From: Leptolinea sp. UBA5203
GTDB taxonomy: Bacteria > Chloroflexota > Anaerolineae > Anaerolineales > Anaerolineaceae
Reading direction: 5' to 3'
Length of the DNA stretch: 52,837 nucleotides
NCBI GenBank assembly: GCA_002412765.1
Contig: DHVR01000018.1
Coordinates: 1 to 52,837 of the forward strand
Numbering within the stretch: the first letter of the stretch is position 1; each line of letters starts with the position of its first letter. The notes under the pieces were generated by a model that searched no databases, was not told the DNA's origin, and saw nothing but the letters and a program-made list of their open reading frames with translations. The position numbers and the translations under genes are program-made. This document shows, piece after piece, positions 33,431 to 41,881 of this stretch.

Positions 33431-33471
33431 GGGACTAAGCCACAAATCCGGGTGGATTGCGGCGTAGTCCC
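33431..33471. other. Long hairpin upstream of hypB
   Basis: GGGACTA (33431-33437) pairs with TAGTCCC (33465-33471), and the inner GCC/GGC and CAAATCC/GGATTG extend the stem around a short loop. On the plus strand it is followed by TGGTTTTT, but no plus-strand gene precedes it. On the minus strand there is no T-run. It could be an attenuator between the membrane-protein gene and hypB, or a processing site. Confidence 0.45.
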
Positions 33472-33511
33472 TGGTTTTTAACCAATTTTGTACCCTGCGG
33501 TTGAGCTGACT

Positions 33512-34426
33512 TTACTTGAGCGCAGCTACCTGTTTGTAAGCGGGTAAATCTGTATAAATCTCTTCTTTGAGTGGATTGCGTTTGGTCTTAGCGATTTTGT
33601 AAATTTCGTATCCCAGTACGGCCACATTGGCAGCCAGGGCCAGGGCACTGACGATCCACAGGGCAGTAGGGTTATGGGATGACTTGACCGCAAACTTGGA
33701 AGTATCCACGAAACTGGGGAAGGTCATCACGAACATCATCCAGATGCCCAGGGTTTGGGCACGGTGCTGCAGCCAAGCGCCTTTTTTAATGAAGAAGGCC
33801 GGGATGGTGCAGGAGACGAGCAGGGCAGCGCCGGCATAAAAGGCATGGTCGGAGACGCAGTTGTACACATAGGCAAAGTTCCAAATGTCATAGGCGATGA
33901 TCCAGAACCAGAGCATATCCGGCCAGAGCATGTCCTTCTTTTTGTCCTTGCCGATGAAGATGCCCATCCAGCCGGTGATGGTGATGATGTTGATCAACCC
34001 GGCGATGCCGTTCATGATATTCCATGGGCCGCCGATAGTGATGACACCGTCTACCAGACCGTTGACATTGACGCTTTGAAAATCACGCACCACGGCTTCG
34101 AGAATGTTAAAGGCCAGAATAAAGGGCGGAAACATGAGCGCGAATTTGTTGCTGCTCCAGCCTTTAAGATTGCGAATAGCCAGAAAACCCAAACAACCTG
34201 CCAAAGCGGAATACACTTTAGCCCAGTGGAACCAGGTGCCGACACTGGAACCGGGAACAGCGGTATGATTCCAGACGGTGAACGGCAGGATAGCAGGCAG
34301 AACCAGGAAGATGGCCAGAGCAAACCATTTGTTGATACGCGCCAGTTCGTTGACCAGGATGAGGCCACCCAGAACGACAAACCACATCAATGCTGAATAC
34401 CAGGGAATTGATTCAAATAAGAACAT
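33512..34426 (-). CDS. Multi-span membrane protein (DUF5692-like)
   Basis: A 304-residue protein with about nine transmembrane helices (for instance ALMWFVVLGGLILVNEL, WFALAIFLVLPAILPFTVW, GIAGLINIITITGWMGIFI). The patterns IGGPWNIMNGIAGLINI and WPDMLWFWIIAYDIWNF are like proteins annotated DUF5692; I am fairly but not fully sure of the number. GGAG lies 7 bases before ATG 34426. It starts back to back with a TetR-family gene, and a palindrome (34462-34479) lies between, so the TetR protein probably represses it. A transport or resistance role is only inference. Confidence 0.78.
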   Translation of the reverse strand: MFLFESIPWYSALMWFVVLGGLILVNELARINKWFALAIFLVLPAILPFTVWNHTAVPGSSVGTWFHWAKVYSALAGCLGFLAIRNLKGWSSNKFALMFPPFILAFNILEAVVRDFQSVNVNGLVDGVITIGGPWNIMNGIAGLINIITITGWMGIFIGKDKKKDMLWPDMLWFWIIAYDIWNFAYVYNCVSDHAFYAGAALLVSCTIPAFFIKKGAWLQHRAQTLGIWMMFVMTFPSFVDTSKFAVKSSHNPTALWIVSALALAANVAVLGYEIYKIAKTKRNPLKEEIYTDLPAYKQVAALK

Positions 34427-34461
34427 TGTTAGTCTCCGCCAAAAGATGTATGATGATTAAA

Positions 34462-34479
34462 ATACCTAACACTTGGTAT
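34462..34479. promoter_or_regulatory. Likely TetR-family operator
   Basis: ATACCTA-ACAC-TTGGTAT: 7-bp inverted arms with one mismatch, between the divergent membrane-protein and TetR genes, 36 bp from the former start and 78 bp from the latter. Confidence 0.65.
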
Positions 34480-34556
34480 GTTTATAATTATAGAGACTAA
34501 TAAAAGAAAGTCAATAAGGGGCTGGTTTTTTGGTAGAATAACTCTGGAGAATGGCT

Positions 34557-35180
34557 ATGAATAAAGACGGCAAAATGAAAATCATAGAAGCGGCTCAACG
34601 CCTGATCGCTCAGCAAGGGGTGGAAAAAACCTCCATGCGCAATATTGCGGTGGAAGCGGGCATCACCACCGGGGCTATTTATTATTATTACAAAAGCAAG
34701 GAAGAGTTGCTTTATGACGTGATGGACTATGCTTCGGCCATTACCGCCGAGATTATGAAGATGCGTTCCAGCCCTGAAGCCAAGCCGGACGAGGTGCTGG
34801 ATGAAATTGCCCGAAAAGTGACCCAGCAATTAACCAATAACCGCCTCTGGAACCTGCGCTTTTACCTGGGTTCCCAGGCTGCCCTGGGGGATGAAACCCT
34901 GCGGGCACGGTTTGCCAGCAATTATGCCGCCCAAACCCAACGCACCGCGGATTTGTTTAATTATGTCTTTAACACCCCCCCGCAACCTCAGGACCTGTAC
35001 GTGGCTTCCTTGATGGTGGCTGCGCTGGATGGGATTAACTTCCAGCAGTTCATCGGCGCCCTGCCGGTGGAGATTGAGGAGCTGGCCCGTATTTATAACG
35101 AATTTTTCGCCTACGCCGTGCCGTTATTCCAGAAGAATCTGCGCGATATTCACCGCTTTGATAATTTGCAAGGGGAGTGA
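34557..35180 (+). CDS. TetR-family transcriptional regulator
   Basis: A 207-residue regulator. The N-terminal domain is classical: KIIEAAQRLIAQQGVEKTSM, RNIAVEAGITTGAIYYYYKSKEELL. The ligand domain is helical with no family-wide motif. The start is ATG 34557, with GGAG 7 bases upstream; ATG 34551 is too close to that site. It is divergent from the multi-span membrane-protein gene, the normal layout for a TetR repressor and its target, with a palindrome between them. The effector is unknown. Confidence 0.93.
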   Translation: MNKDGKMKIIEAAQRLIAQQGVEKTSMRNIAVEAGITTGAIYYYYKSKEELLYDVMDYASAITAEIMKMRSSPEAKPDEVLDEIARKVTQQLTNNRLWNLRFYLGSQAALGDETLRARFASNYAAQTQRTADLFNYVFNTPPQPQDLYVASLMVAALDGINFQQFIGALPVEIEELARIYNEFFAYAVPLFQKNLRDIHRFDNLQGE

Positions 35181-35573
35181 AATTTAGGAATTTGCATAGG
35201 GCGCTGGCAGAGTACTGATCCGGTAAAGCCCCCTCGGTCCCCCGTCCACGGGGGATGAAAAGCGGGATGGTTTGTTGCGCGGTGACGAATAAAACCATCC
35301 GGTCCTGCAGTCCGTAGGGTGGGATCGCTTGCCTGCCCCATTAGGGGTGATCCCACCGAATTCCATAGGAGAACCGATTCGATAGCAGGGCAGTCTGATT
35401 CCTGATCCGGCGTTCTGGTGGGTCAACAAACTAACTTACCGAAAAAGTTGTACTGATTTATGGGAGGAATTTGAACCCTTGGCTCCTTGACCTGGACTCG
35501 ACGTGTACCCCGAAAGGGGTAACCAGGAACCTAGCGCCAGGTTAAATGGTTCAGGGGGAGGGATAAATTCAAA
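35181..35573. other. Structured non-coding stretch next to an AT-rich cassette
   Basis: 393 bp without a credible gene but with three strong hairpins: CCCCCGT-CC-ACGGGGG (35239-35254); GGTGGGATC...GATCCCACC (35318-35357) with an inner CCCC-ATTA-GGGG; and ACCCCGAAAGGGGT (35507-35520) nested within CCTGG/CCAGG. Near 35463-35480 the minus strand carries GGGTTCAAATTCC, like a tRNA T-arm, but no cloverleaf can be folded around it. It may be a tRNA relic at an integration junction; this is not proven. Confidence 0.4.
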
Positions 35574-36380
35574 TTATTGCGAGAACTTATCCATATCGGG
35601 ATAAACAAATTTATTCAATTCATCCCAAAAGCGAAAACTAATATGTTGAGAAAGCCAAGCATGTTTTTGAATTTCTGATATCACATAAAAAAATGCAAAT
35701 ACATCAGGATTATCATGTTCTGTAAAATAATATTGATCTTTTGGTAAAGGTTTCCCATCAAGAGTCGTATTTTCTTTGGTTTTTACTGCAAAATATTTAC
35801 CTAAGACATGGATAATATTCGGGCGTTTAGATACTGGGATTTCTGGATTATTTTCATAAAATGAATATACTGCATTATGAGCTGTATCTATCGATACTCC
35901 ATCGAAAGCAAAAATTACTTTTAAAGGCCAATCCTCATAATCGTGAATTGGTAAATATGGATTCATCATACCTGAAGTAATAGTTTTATCAGGAATAGAA
36001 GCCATATTTAGCAATGTATCATTGATTTCCTTAGAATCTAAAGATGATTTTATTGATATCGTTGAAAGTGTGCCATCAACCATTGCGAATGATTTTCCTG
36101 ATCCATTTACAATATGAAAATTGAATTGTGGACTGACATGAGATAGAACGAGCAAATCCATTTGTTTGGATTCATTACCATTTTGATCAAAAAGGTAACC
36201 TCCTGACACAATTTTACAACTAGAAGGTAAATGATCCTCCAAAAAACGTTTATAAATATTTTCTCTGGATAATCCTTTATCTGCTGGATTCGGAAATATT
36301 GAGGCACTATTTGAGGAGCCTTGTAACACATTGGCGACTTGTAGAAAATATTTATTGAGTCTATTGTAAAAATTATTCAT
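35574..36380 (-). CDS. DUF6602 family protein (nuclease-like fold)
   Basis: A 268-residue protein. The conserved DUF6602 pattern is visible: RENIYKRFLEDHLPSSCKI, then VSGGYLFDQNGNESKQMDLLV, then VDGTLSTISIKSSLD. The D-(X)n-(E)XK spacing (QMDLL and SIKSS) suggests a PD-(D/E)XK fold, but the usual acidic residue before the Lys is Ser/Ile here, so activity is uncertain. ATG 36380 is chosen, with GGGAGG 10 bases upstream, over an in-frame start at 36431. It is AT-rich, unlike most neighbours. A small membrane-anchored gene lies 91 bp upstream on the same strand; the pair looks like a mobile accessory cassette. Confidence 0.75.
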   Translation of the reverse strand: MNNFYNRLNKYFLQVANVLQGSSNSASIFPNPADKGLSRENIYKRFLEDHLPSSCKIVSGGYLFDQNGNESKQMDLLVLSHVSPQFNFHIVNGSGKSFAMVDGTLSTISIKSSLDSKEINDTLLNMASIPDKTITSGMMNPYLPIHDYEDWPLKVIFAFDGVSIDTAHNAVYSFYENNPEIPVSKRPNIIHVLGKYFAVKTKENTTLDGKPLPKDQYYFTEHDNPDVFAFFYVISEIQKHAWLSQHISFRFWDELNKFVYPDMDKFSQ

Positions 36381-36471
36381 TTCAAATATCCTCCCATAAA
36401 TAACTATTCTAAAACACTCAGCTTTGGTCAAGAAACCTGATTAACTTAAGATAACGGTAATTATGATAAGT

Positions 36472-36822
36472 CTAATTAAAAAGGCTGTAGAAAATTGCAA
36501 AGAGTGAGGCGAAAAAAGCAATCACTGTAAATACATCTCTTACTATTTTCACACTATTGCTATCACGAAATTGAAAATACCTGTTCTTCTTATATTCTTC
36601 TTCACCTTTGGAAGTAAATGGATAACCTATTGAATAATAATATTGCTTACTATCTGCACTTATTGAAGTCATATCCTCAAAAGCATCGGTATTGATTATT
36701 CCCTGTACAAACCATCGATCAATTATTAATTGTTCCTCTTGAGAGAAATCTTTTTTAGTTTCTGCTGGGTTTTTATGGATATTAATGAGTTTATTTGCTA
36801 GCACTTTTTCTTTTTTATCCAT
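36472..36822 (-). CDS. Unknown protein with C-terminal membrane anchor
   Basis: A 116-residue protein. Residues 1-90 are soluble and charged (KKDFSQEEQLIIDRWFVQG looks helical), and the end is one hydrophobic helix (IVRDVFTVIAFFASLFAIFYSLF), so it is probably tail-anchored. GGAGG lies 9 bases before ATG 36822. It is the first of two AT-rich genes, followed by the DUF6602 gene. A tail-anchored partner beside a nuclease-like gene suits a defence pair, but this is inference; I do not recognise the family. Confidence 0.6.
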   Translation of the reverse strand: MDKKEKVLANKLINIHKNPAETKKDFSQEEQLIIDRWFVQGIINTDAFEDMTSISADSKQYYYSIGYPFTSKGEEEYKKNRYFQFRDSNSVKIVRDVFTVIAFFASLFAIFYSLFN

Positions 36823-37271
36823 TTTATTTCCTCCACTATAAACAACTTAAGAAGGGCAATATTTTAATAGTTAAGATAAATTTAGTTATCGGAGCCAATT
36901 ACATTTCATAATTTTCCCCAAGCCAGTATACAGAAAAAACCACTACCTTCAACTATTATACACATACCCCAATAAAAAAACTTCCCTTACTTACCCCACA
37001 ACCAACCCCAACAGGGCAGAAAAATACACCCCGCTTTAGAAATCCGGGGCGCGAAAAAATCTGTGGCAGGTATTCCGTCCCTCGCGCTGTAACGCACCAA
37101 AATGTAATAAATAGATACGGTGGATTCTGGGGATTGATTACGGAATGATTCATCCTGTTTTAATCCCCTTTCACTCACCCACAGATCTACCCCATCCCAA
37201 CAGAAGATGGTATTCAATAATCCTGAAAATCATCTACCGATTATGGTCCTGTAAACCACGACATTTATTGA

Positions 37272-37307
37272 AATCCAGGAACATCCCAAGCGGGATGTTC
37301 CTGGATT
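37272..37307 (-). terminator. Strong hairpin after the anti-sigma/propeller gene
   Basis: A perfect 16-bp stem at 37272-37287 and 37292-37307 (core AACATCCC / GGGATGTT) with the 4-base loop AAGC. On the minus strand it is followed by TCAATAAATG, a weak T-run. It lies 9 bp past the gene end at 37316. The rest of the 490-bp gap (36823-37315) shows no gene. Confidence 0.75.
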
Positions 37308-37315
37308 CTTTCACC

Positions 37316-38032
37316 TTACGGAATCACAATACCATCTAATTGACCGCTCAGACCGGGAATGCGGTAGGTTTCGCAGCTATCCGGCGCCAGAATAACGATC
37401 TCGCCATCCTGATTTTGCTCAGTCATAACACCCACTCCCAGCAAATTGCTATCTTTACCCCAGACAATACCGCTGAGAGCATTGCCGGGCTGATCCAGCA
37501 ATAAGCGTACAGTATTGCCATCCATGCTTTTTATGTATACGCTCTTCATATTCCGGTCACGATAGGCAACCCACTTTCCATCCGGTGAAATTGTCGGGAT
37601 GGGTGCTTTTAAGGATGAATTGTTCAATAAGAAAACATCCTGCGTAGTGCCGCTGTTCACGTCCACGGTCATTAATTCAAATCCCTCTTCACTGGCAGAC
37701 GGAATGGCATAATATACCAGATTGCCGTCCTGTGACCAACCGGCAATGGATTCATAGCCCAAATGGGTCAGTTGGCGCAGGGCGCTGCCATCTGCCGCCA
37801 TGACATACACGCCCATGTTATCTCCATAATACTTAAAAGCAATATGGCTGCCATCCGGCGACCAGCGAAAATCCATGCCGATAATATTGGTGAGTTGGCG
37901 GCTTTCCCCGCTTTCCAAATTCAAGAGCGCGGCATTTTGCTCGCTGCTGTAAATCAATTGCTTGCCCATCCAGGCCAGCAGGCATATCCGCAATACTGGC
38001 GAAGCTATCGGCATTCCAACACACAGATGCAT
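37316..38032 (-). pseudogene. Beta-propeller (TolB/WD40-like) C-terminal part of the frameshifted anti-sigma gene
   Basis: A 238-codon frame holding TolB/PD40-type propeller repeats: FRWSPDGSHIAFKYYGDN, then GWSQDGNLVYYAI, then ISPDGKWVAYRD. Its first 20 residues are out of phase with the family. Removing one base from the CCC at 37965-37967 (GGG on the coding strand) joins the upstream frame ...MPAGLDG directly to KQLIYSSEQNAALLNLESG, giving a continuous propeller. So this is the 3' part of the gene starting at 39458, not a separate gene. The shift could be real decay or an assembly error in a short homopolymer. Confidence 0.75.
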
Positions 38033-39458
38033 CCTGTGGGTTGGTTGGAAATTCCCGCTGAGTTTGCGGCTGCCATTGGGTTGTCCAATATTGCTGCTCG
38101 CTGGCCAGCACCAGATGGGAAAATATCAATGTTAAATCACCGGCAGGCAAGGTTTGATAAGCGATGCTCCTGAAGAATTCATCATTAGGACCTACTCCAC
38201 CTCCCCCGCCGCCTATACTGGGATACCCTTCAATTTCCACACCCATTCCATATATCTCTTCATCGCCCTTGAATTTGAACGAGTATGACATTTGCAAGTC
38301 CACCGATACGGATTTCAGTATCAAGCTGTGCCCGGAAAGGGAAAACGTTTGATTCAGCTCCCACTCCTGCCCGGGCTGCGGATTCTCGCCGGCATTGAAA
38401 GCCATCTCTGTAGTTGCATCAGGTTCCGGGAGGCGCAGCTCCACCCCTGGAATACTGATTGAGATTGGGAAGGCAACACCAGCCCCTTTAAACTGGAATG
38501 AGAAAGGTATTTCTCCTGGCTGCAGGTCTATCAGTTCATATTCATTAATGTCATTGACGAATGTAGAAGAGACTTTGCTTCCCTTGGCATCCCGTAAAAC
38601 CAGGCCACCGGTCTGTTCAATGCTTGTCCCTTCGTTTAATTGCTTTATTATCCCCACCAGAATATAGCCTTCTTCGATTTCGATCACTTTCTCCACCGAT
38701 ACCTGTGCAGCGGCTGGTTTTTTATTTACCTCGGGTGTGAGAATACCTGGCAGGCTGCTTTTCGTTGCCATAGCCGTCGGTTCGGGGGATACCTCCTGCA
38801 CCGGCAAAATGACAAAATCCGGTGGGGCGGGGATAAATTTCAGAACCAATTGCCAATTCGTGGGAACAGTATCCGGCAGGCTGTTTTGAATACAGGGCAG
38901 CACAAACACGGCTTCATTTACCTGTGCAGGAATGGGCTCTTCATTATAAATATCAATGCGCGTACCATCGGCCAACAGCAAATAAGGTCGATCCATGCAG
39001 CCCACGGCAGATTCATCCCGCGAATAGGCCGAAAGCGGTACGGCGGCTACGCCATAATCCAGTTTGGTTTCATTGGCAGTCAGTACAACCTGATTGACGG
39101 AGACCGTGATGCCGTCCCGGGTAATCTTCACCGGCTCCGCCAAAATACGGATCTCCGTGCCCTGTTCCACCACGCCCACACCGGGGATATAGCCAAACCA
39201 GCGCAGGAAAGCGGCATACACTTTAGCTGGGCCGATGATCAGGGTCACGGCCAGGATCAGGCTCAGCACAGCCAGGGAAATGGCCCAGGCTGGCCGTCGG
39301 ATGAATCCGGCTGTTGCTTTTCGCTGCCTCGGCTGCTCAATCGCTTGCTGCTGAATGCGCCGGTGCAGGGTTTCAACAAACTCCGGCCGGATGGGCGGGA
39401 TGGCAAAGGACTCGATCAGTTGTTCTTCAAATTGCGGGTTGATCATCCACTCACTCAT
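37833..39458 (-). CDS. Membrane anti-sigma factor-like protein (frameshifted near 37966)
   Basis: A 541-codon frame whose last 45 residues are out of phase. The N-terminal 60 residues are cytoplasmic and would hold the sigma factor, followed by one transmembrane helix (AWAISLAVLSLILAVTLII). The outside part has a DUF4179-like domain (ITRDGITVSVNQVVLTANETKLDYG) and further beta domains, then the first strands of a propeller continued in the frame ending at 37316. The full product would be about 710 residues. It overlaps the sigma gene by 8 bases (ATGAGTGA), so both are translated together. It probably binds the ECF sigma factor until an envelope signal arrives. Confidence 0.78.
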   Translation of the reverse strand: MSEWMINPQFEEQLIESFAIPPIRPEFVETLHRRIQQQAIEQPRQRKATAGFIRRPAWAISLAVLSLILAVTLIIGPAKVYAAFLRWFGYIPGVGVVEQGTEIRILAEPVKITRDGITVSVNQVVLTANETKLDYGVAAVPLSAYSRDESAVGCMDRPYLLLADGTRIDIYNEEPIPAQVNEAVFVLPCIQNSLPDTVPTNWQLVLKFIPAPPDFVILPVQEVSPEPTAMATKSSLPGILTPEVNKKPAAAQVSVEKVIEIEEGYILVGIIKQLNEGTSIEQTGGLVLRDAKGSKVSSTFVNDINEYELIDLQPGEIPFSFQFKGAGVAFPISISIPGVELRLPEPDATTEMAFNAGENPQPGQEWELNQTFSLSGHSLILKSVSVDLQMSYSFKFKGDEEIYGMGVEIEGYPSIGGGGGGVGPNDEFFRSIAYQTLPAGDLTLIFSHLVLASEQQYWTTQWQPQTQREFPTNPQDASVCWNADSFASIADMPAGLDGQAIDLQQRAKCRALEFGKRGKPPTHQYYRHGFSLVAGWQPYCF

Positions 39459-40014
39459 GGGAAGCCTCCGCCTGGCTTTGTAACCGGGCCAGTAACCGGT
39501 ACACTGTTTTCTTCACCGTATCTTCTTTTCGCTGGATCAAATCCGCTATCTCCGCAAAACTCATTTGAGCTAAAAAGCGCAGACGGAGCAACTCGCGATC
39601 ATCTTCAGGTAATTGCTTAATCATCTGTGCCAATTGCTGGGCTTGTTCGGATTGCATCATCAAGAGCGCCGGATCATCCCCAGACCCCAGGGAATCCCAA
39701 TCCTGCAGAGGTGTGGTCTTCATGCTGCGGCGGAAATGATCAAAGATTTTGTTGCGCGCAATGCCAAATAACCAGGCTGCGAAACAGTCATCCTGGCGTA
39801 AGCGCGGAAATGACTCATAAGCGGCCAGAAAAGTCTGTGCAGTCACATCCTCCGCAGCCGGTACATCGCTCAGATGGCTGTAAACATACCGGTATACCCG
39901 CTCTACATACAATTGATATAACTCGCCAAACTTGTTTGGATCATGTCTAGCTTCTTGCAACAAGAGTGCTTCTTCTGTTGGGGAATTCATGCGTGTGTTT
40001 CTTTGTTCTGTCAT
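39451..40014 (-). CDS. ECF-type RNA polymerase sigma factor
   Basis: A 187-residue extracytoplasmic-function sigma factor. Region 2: VYRYVYSHLSDVPAAEDVTAQTFLAAYESF; region 4: LPEDDRELLRLRFLAQMSFAEIADLI. There is no extra domain. The start is ATG 40014, with GTGAGGAAATTG upstream; an in-frame start at 40026 is possible. Its stop overlaps the anti-sigma start, the standard ECF/anti-sigma layout. The target promoters are unknown; sigma factors of this kind normally drive their own operon. Confidence 0.93.
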   Translation of the reverse strand: MTEQRNTRMNSPTEEALLLQEARHDPNKFGELYQLYVERVYRYVYSHLSDVPAAEDVTAQTFLAAYESFPRLRQDDCFAAWLFGIARNKIFDHFRRSMKTTPLQDWDSLGSGDDPALLMMQSEQAQQLAQMIKQLPEDDRELLRLRFLAQMSFAEIADLIQRKEDTVKKTVYRLLARLQSQAEASHE

Positions 40015-40195
40015 CAATTTCCTCACCTGTCCCTTTAATGCCCAAACCAGGGTTTCGTTGAATCTCAGTAGTTAAGTCGCGGAAATCTGGTAAAAGGGAC
40101 AAGTCCCTTGGGGTAAAGTGCCCCAAAGGGTAATGTGCCCTCACAGGGTATTATCACGGCGAGGAGCCAATAATGCAAGAATCACGGCAGGGAAT

Positions 40196-40225
40196 AAAAA
40201 CTCTCCCATTTCAGGGAGTGTTTTT
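40196..40225 (-). terminator. Terminator of the 40324-40671 membrane gene
   Basis: AAAAACTCTCCC (40196-40207) pairs with GGGAGTGTTTTT (40214-40225), one mismatch, 6-base loop. On the minus strand it ends in TTTTTATTCC. It lies 98 bp past the gene end and before the sigma-factor promoter region. Confidence 0.72.
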
Positions 40226-40323
40226 AGCAGGATAAAATATGTGGTTCAGCTCAGGCTGTCATCCAGGCAATTCTCAAAGAAAATCACAGTGATCAGGAGG
40301 GAGGTAAGGCAATCTTACGGACT

Positions 40324-40671
40324 TTATTTTTTCTTAAAGATGCGTTTAAAAGCATAAGTTGCCAGCAAAACCAGCATCACACCCAGCACGAAGGCTTTTA
40401 GGATGGTATCCAGAGCCAGGGCATTGAAATTCAGATTTCCTATAAACATCACTAGGACGAATAAAAATGCCAAAATCGTGAACAGCGCAAACACTTTTTT
40501 ACCGCGCAGTTCAATTGCGATTATCCCAGCCGGCAGCATAAACAGGACGAATGACAGGAGCAGGGTAAAGATCGATTGATCAAAGGTCCCTTTAATGACA
40601 GGGGCCAGAACGAGATACAGAATGGTAAAAGTATAAATTCCCAGATAAAACCATTGCAGTTTTTTCCCCAT
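40324..40671 (-). CDS. Small four-span membrane protein
   Basis: A 115-residue protein with four helices (FYLGIYTFTILYLVLAPVI, FTLLLSFVLFMLPAGIIAI, FALFTILAFLFVLVMFIG, AFVLGVMLVLLATYAF) and a basic end (KRIFKKK). I do not recognise the family. ATG 40671 has AAGGA 8 bases upstream; an in-frame start at 40710 lacks one. It is monocistronic with its own terminator and is not linked to the sigma factor. Confidence 0.7.
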   Translation of the reverse strand: MGKKLQWFYLGIYTFTILYLVLAPVIKGTFDQSIFTLLLSFVLFMLPAGIIAIELRGKKVFALFTILAFLFVLVMFIGNLNFNALALDTILKAFVLGVMLVLLATYAFKRIFKKK

Positions 40672-40857
40672 GGTTGAGTTCCTTATTTTCGCTTGATAAT
40701 TAATAGCCATTTTGAGTCAGGATAAGAATGAGTCCTGATCCTAATATATCCATCATAGCGAAATCCCAGGAAAGGGAATATACATAAAACTGGAGGATTT
40801 CCTAGTAAAAACCTTCGTGCCGGAAAGTAGGATGGGAGATCTTTACCCATCCGCAAT

Positions 40858-41376
40858 TCAAATCAGAGATTTCCTCATCACCCAATCACTTTGGAGTTCC
40901 TCGCCCATGCGAAAGCTATGTTCCCCAACAATTTTAAAACCCATTCTCTGATAAAAGGCGATCGCTGAGAGATTCTTTTGCCAAACCCCCAGCCAGGCGC
41001 TGGTCTTGCCCATTTCCAGTGCTTTTTGTAGGGCGAATTCGATCAGCACGCGGCCCAGTCCCTGCCCCTGGAAATCCCGGTGCACATAAATCCGTTCAAT
41101 TTCCAAGGCCTGTGGATCCTGCAGATCGGATTGGGCCTTGGTATCGTTCAGCTTGAGATAGCCGGCCAGATCGCCATCGACTCTTAAAAAATAAAACTGG
41201 CTGTGCGGATGGCTCAATTCGTCCAGGAATTTTTCACGGGTGAAGGCTTCTGCCAGATAGGCATTCATGGTCTCCGGGGTGTTCATGGCCGCAAAGGTGT
41301 CGTTGTAAGTTTGAGCTGCCAGGGTCAGCAGGGTTTCTACATCTTCAATTTGGCAGCGGATCAGTTCAGTTTTCAT
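40858..41376 (-). CDS. GNAT-family N-acetyltransferase
   Basis: A 172-residue GNAT enzyme. The acetyl-CoA binding motif is IYVHRDFQGQGLGRVLIEFAL (Q/RxxGxG/A form QGQGLG), and the ending has AIAFYQRMGFKIVGEHSF, both typical. The N-terminal part (IRCQIEDVETLLTLAAQTYN) is the standard first strand. ATG 41376 follows GTAGGTGTT. The substrate is unknown; PaiA-like polyamine or amino-acid acetyltransferases show a similar layout. Confidence 0.9.
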   Translation of the reverse strand: MKTELIRCQIEDVETLLTLAAQTYNDTFAAMNTPETMNAYLAEAFTREKFLDELSHPHSQFYFLRVDGDLAGYLKLNDTKAQSDLQDPQALEIERIYVHRDFQGQGLGRVLIEFALQKALEMGKTSAWLGVWQKNLSAIAFYQRMGFKIVGEHSFRMGEELQSDWVMRKSLI

Positions 41377-41444
41377 AACACCTACGGAGGATTTATAACA
41401 CTACTCTTGGACTCATACACAGTTAAGGGCGCTACTAGCAGCTC

Positions 41445-41855
41445 CTAACCATGGTCGTTAAACGGATATTTTTCAAGAACCTGCGCGTGATCCTGTCTTT
41501 TACGTTCACCCCAGACCGACGAAAGCTGCGTCAACAGCTTTTCCTGGCGGGCAAACAGGCTGCGACGAAAATCCTGTTGCTTCTTCCGATGATATTTGGC
41601 ATACGTACAGGCCATGTCAAATGTTACCCCATCAAAAACATGATACAGGATTTCGTCCAAATCAAAGCTGGTATGGCGTTCAGTTTCATTTCCCCGCTCG
41701 GAGACCACAAAATGATAGCCTCTGGCATCCCGTTGAATTTCCGGACGGGCGGACTCTTCAGAATACCCGTAGGTCGGCAGCAGGTGCGGCGGCGCCCCAA
41801 GCTTTTCTGCCAAAGCTTCAATCCTGGATTTAATTTCCGATAAATCCTGGTCCAT
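41445..41855 (-). CDS. Imm63-family immunity protein
   Basis: A 136-residue protein that matches the Imm63 immunity family: LLPTYGYSEESARPEIQRD, then GYHFVVSERGNETERHTSFD, then DEILYHVFDGVTF, ending with a helical RR-rich part and YPFND. Imm63 proteins neutralise the toxin domains of polymorphic toxins (established), but no toxin gene lies nearby, so this is an orphan immunity protein, perhaps protecting against toxins of neighbouring cells. ATG 41855 is used (AAGGA upstream); a TTG at 41876 is in frame. Confidence 0.8.
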   Translation of the reverse strand: MDQDLSEIKSRIEALAEKLGAPPHLLPTYGYSEESARPEIQRDARGYHFVVSERGNETERHTSFDLDEILYHVFDGVTFDMACTYAKYHRKKQQDFRRSLFARQEKLLTQLSSVWGERKRQDHAQVLEKYPFNDHG

Positions 41856-41881
41856 AGACACTTTGTCCTTTTGCAATGAAA

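Noticed and set aside
33755..34396. Long antisense open frame (213 codons)
   Set aside because: It lies wholly within the multi-span membrane-protein gene on the other strand and reads as low-complexity, charged sequence without any domain; the minus-strand gene has clear helices and a good ribosome site.
35461..35560. tRNA-like sequence on the minus strand
   Set aside because: GGGTTCAAATTCC resembles a T-arm, but acceptor and anticodon stems cannot be paired to a standard cloverleaf; it is reported only as part of the structured stretch.
38640..39620. 326-codon open frame on the plus strand
   Set aside because: Antisense to the anti-sigma and sigma genes, rich in His/Gln/Gly, no family pattern; the sigma-factor motifs on the other strand are unambiguous.
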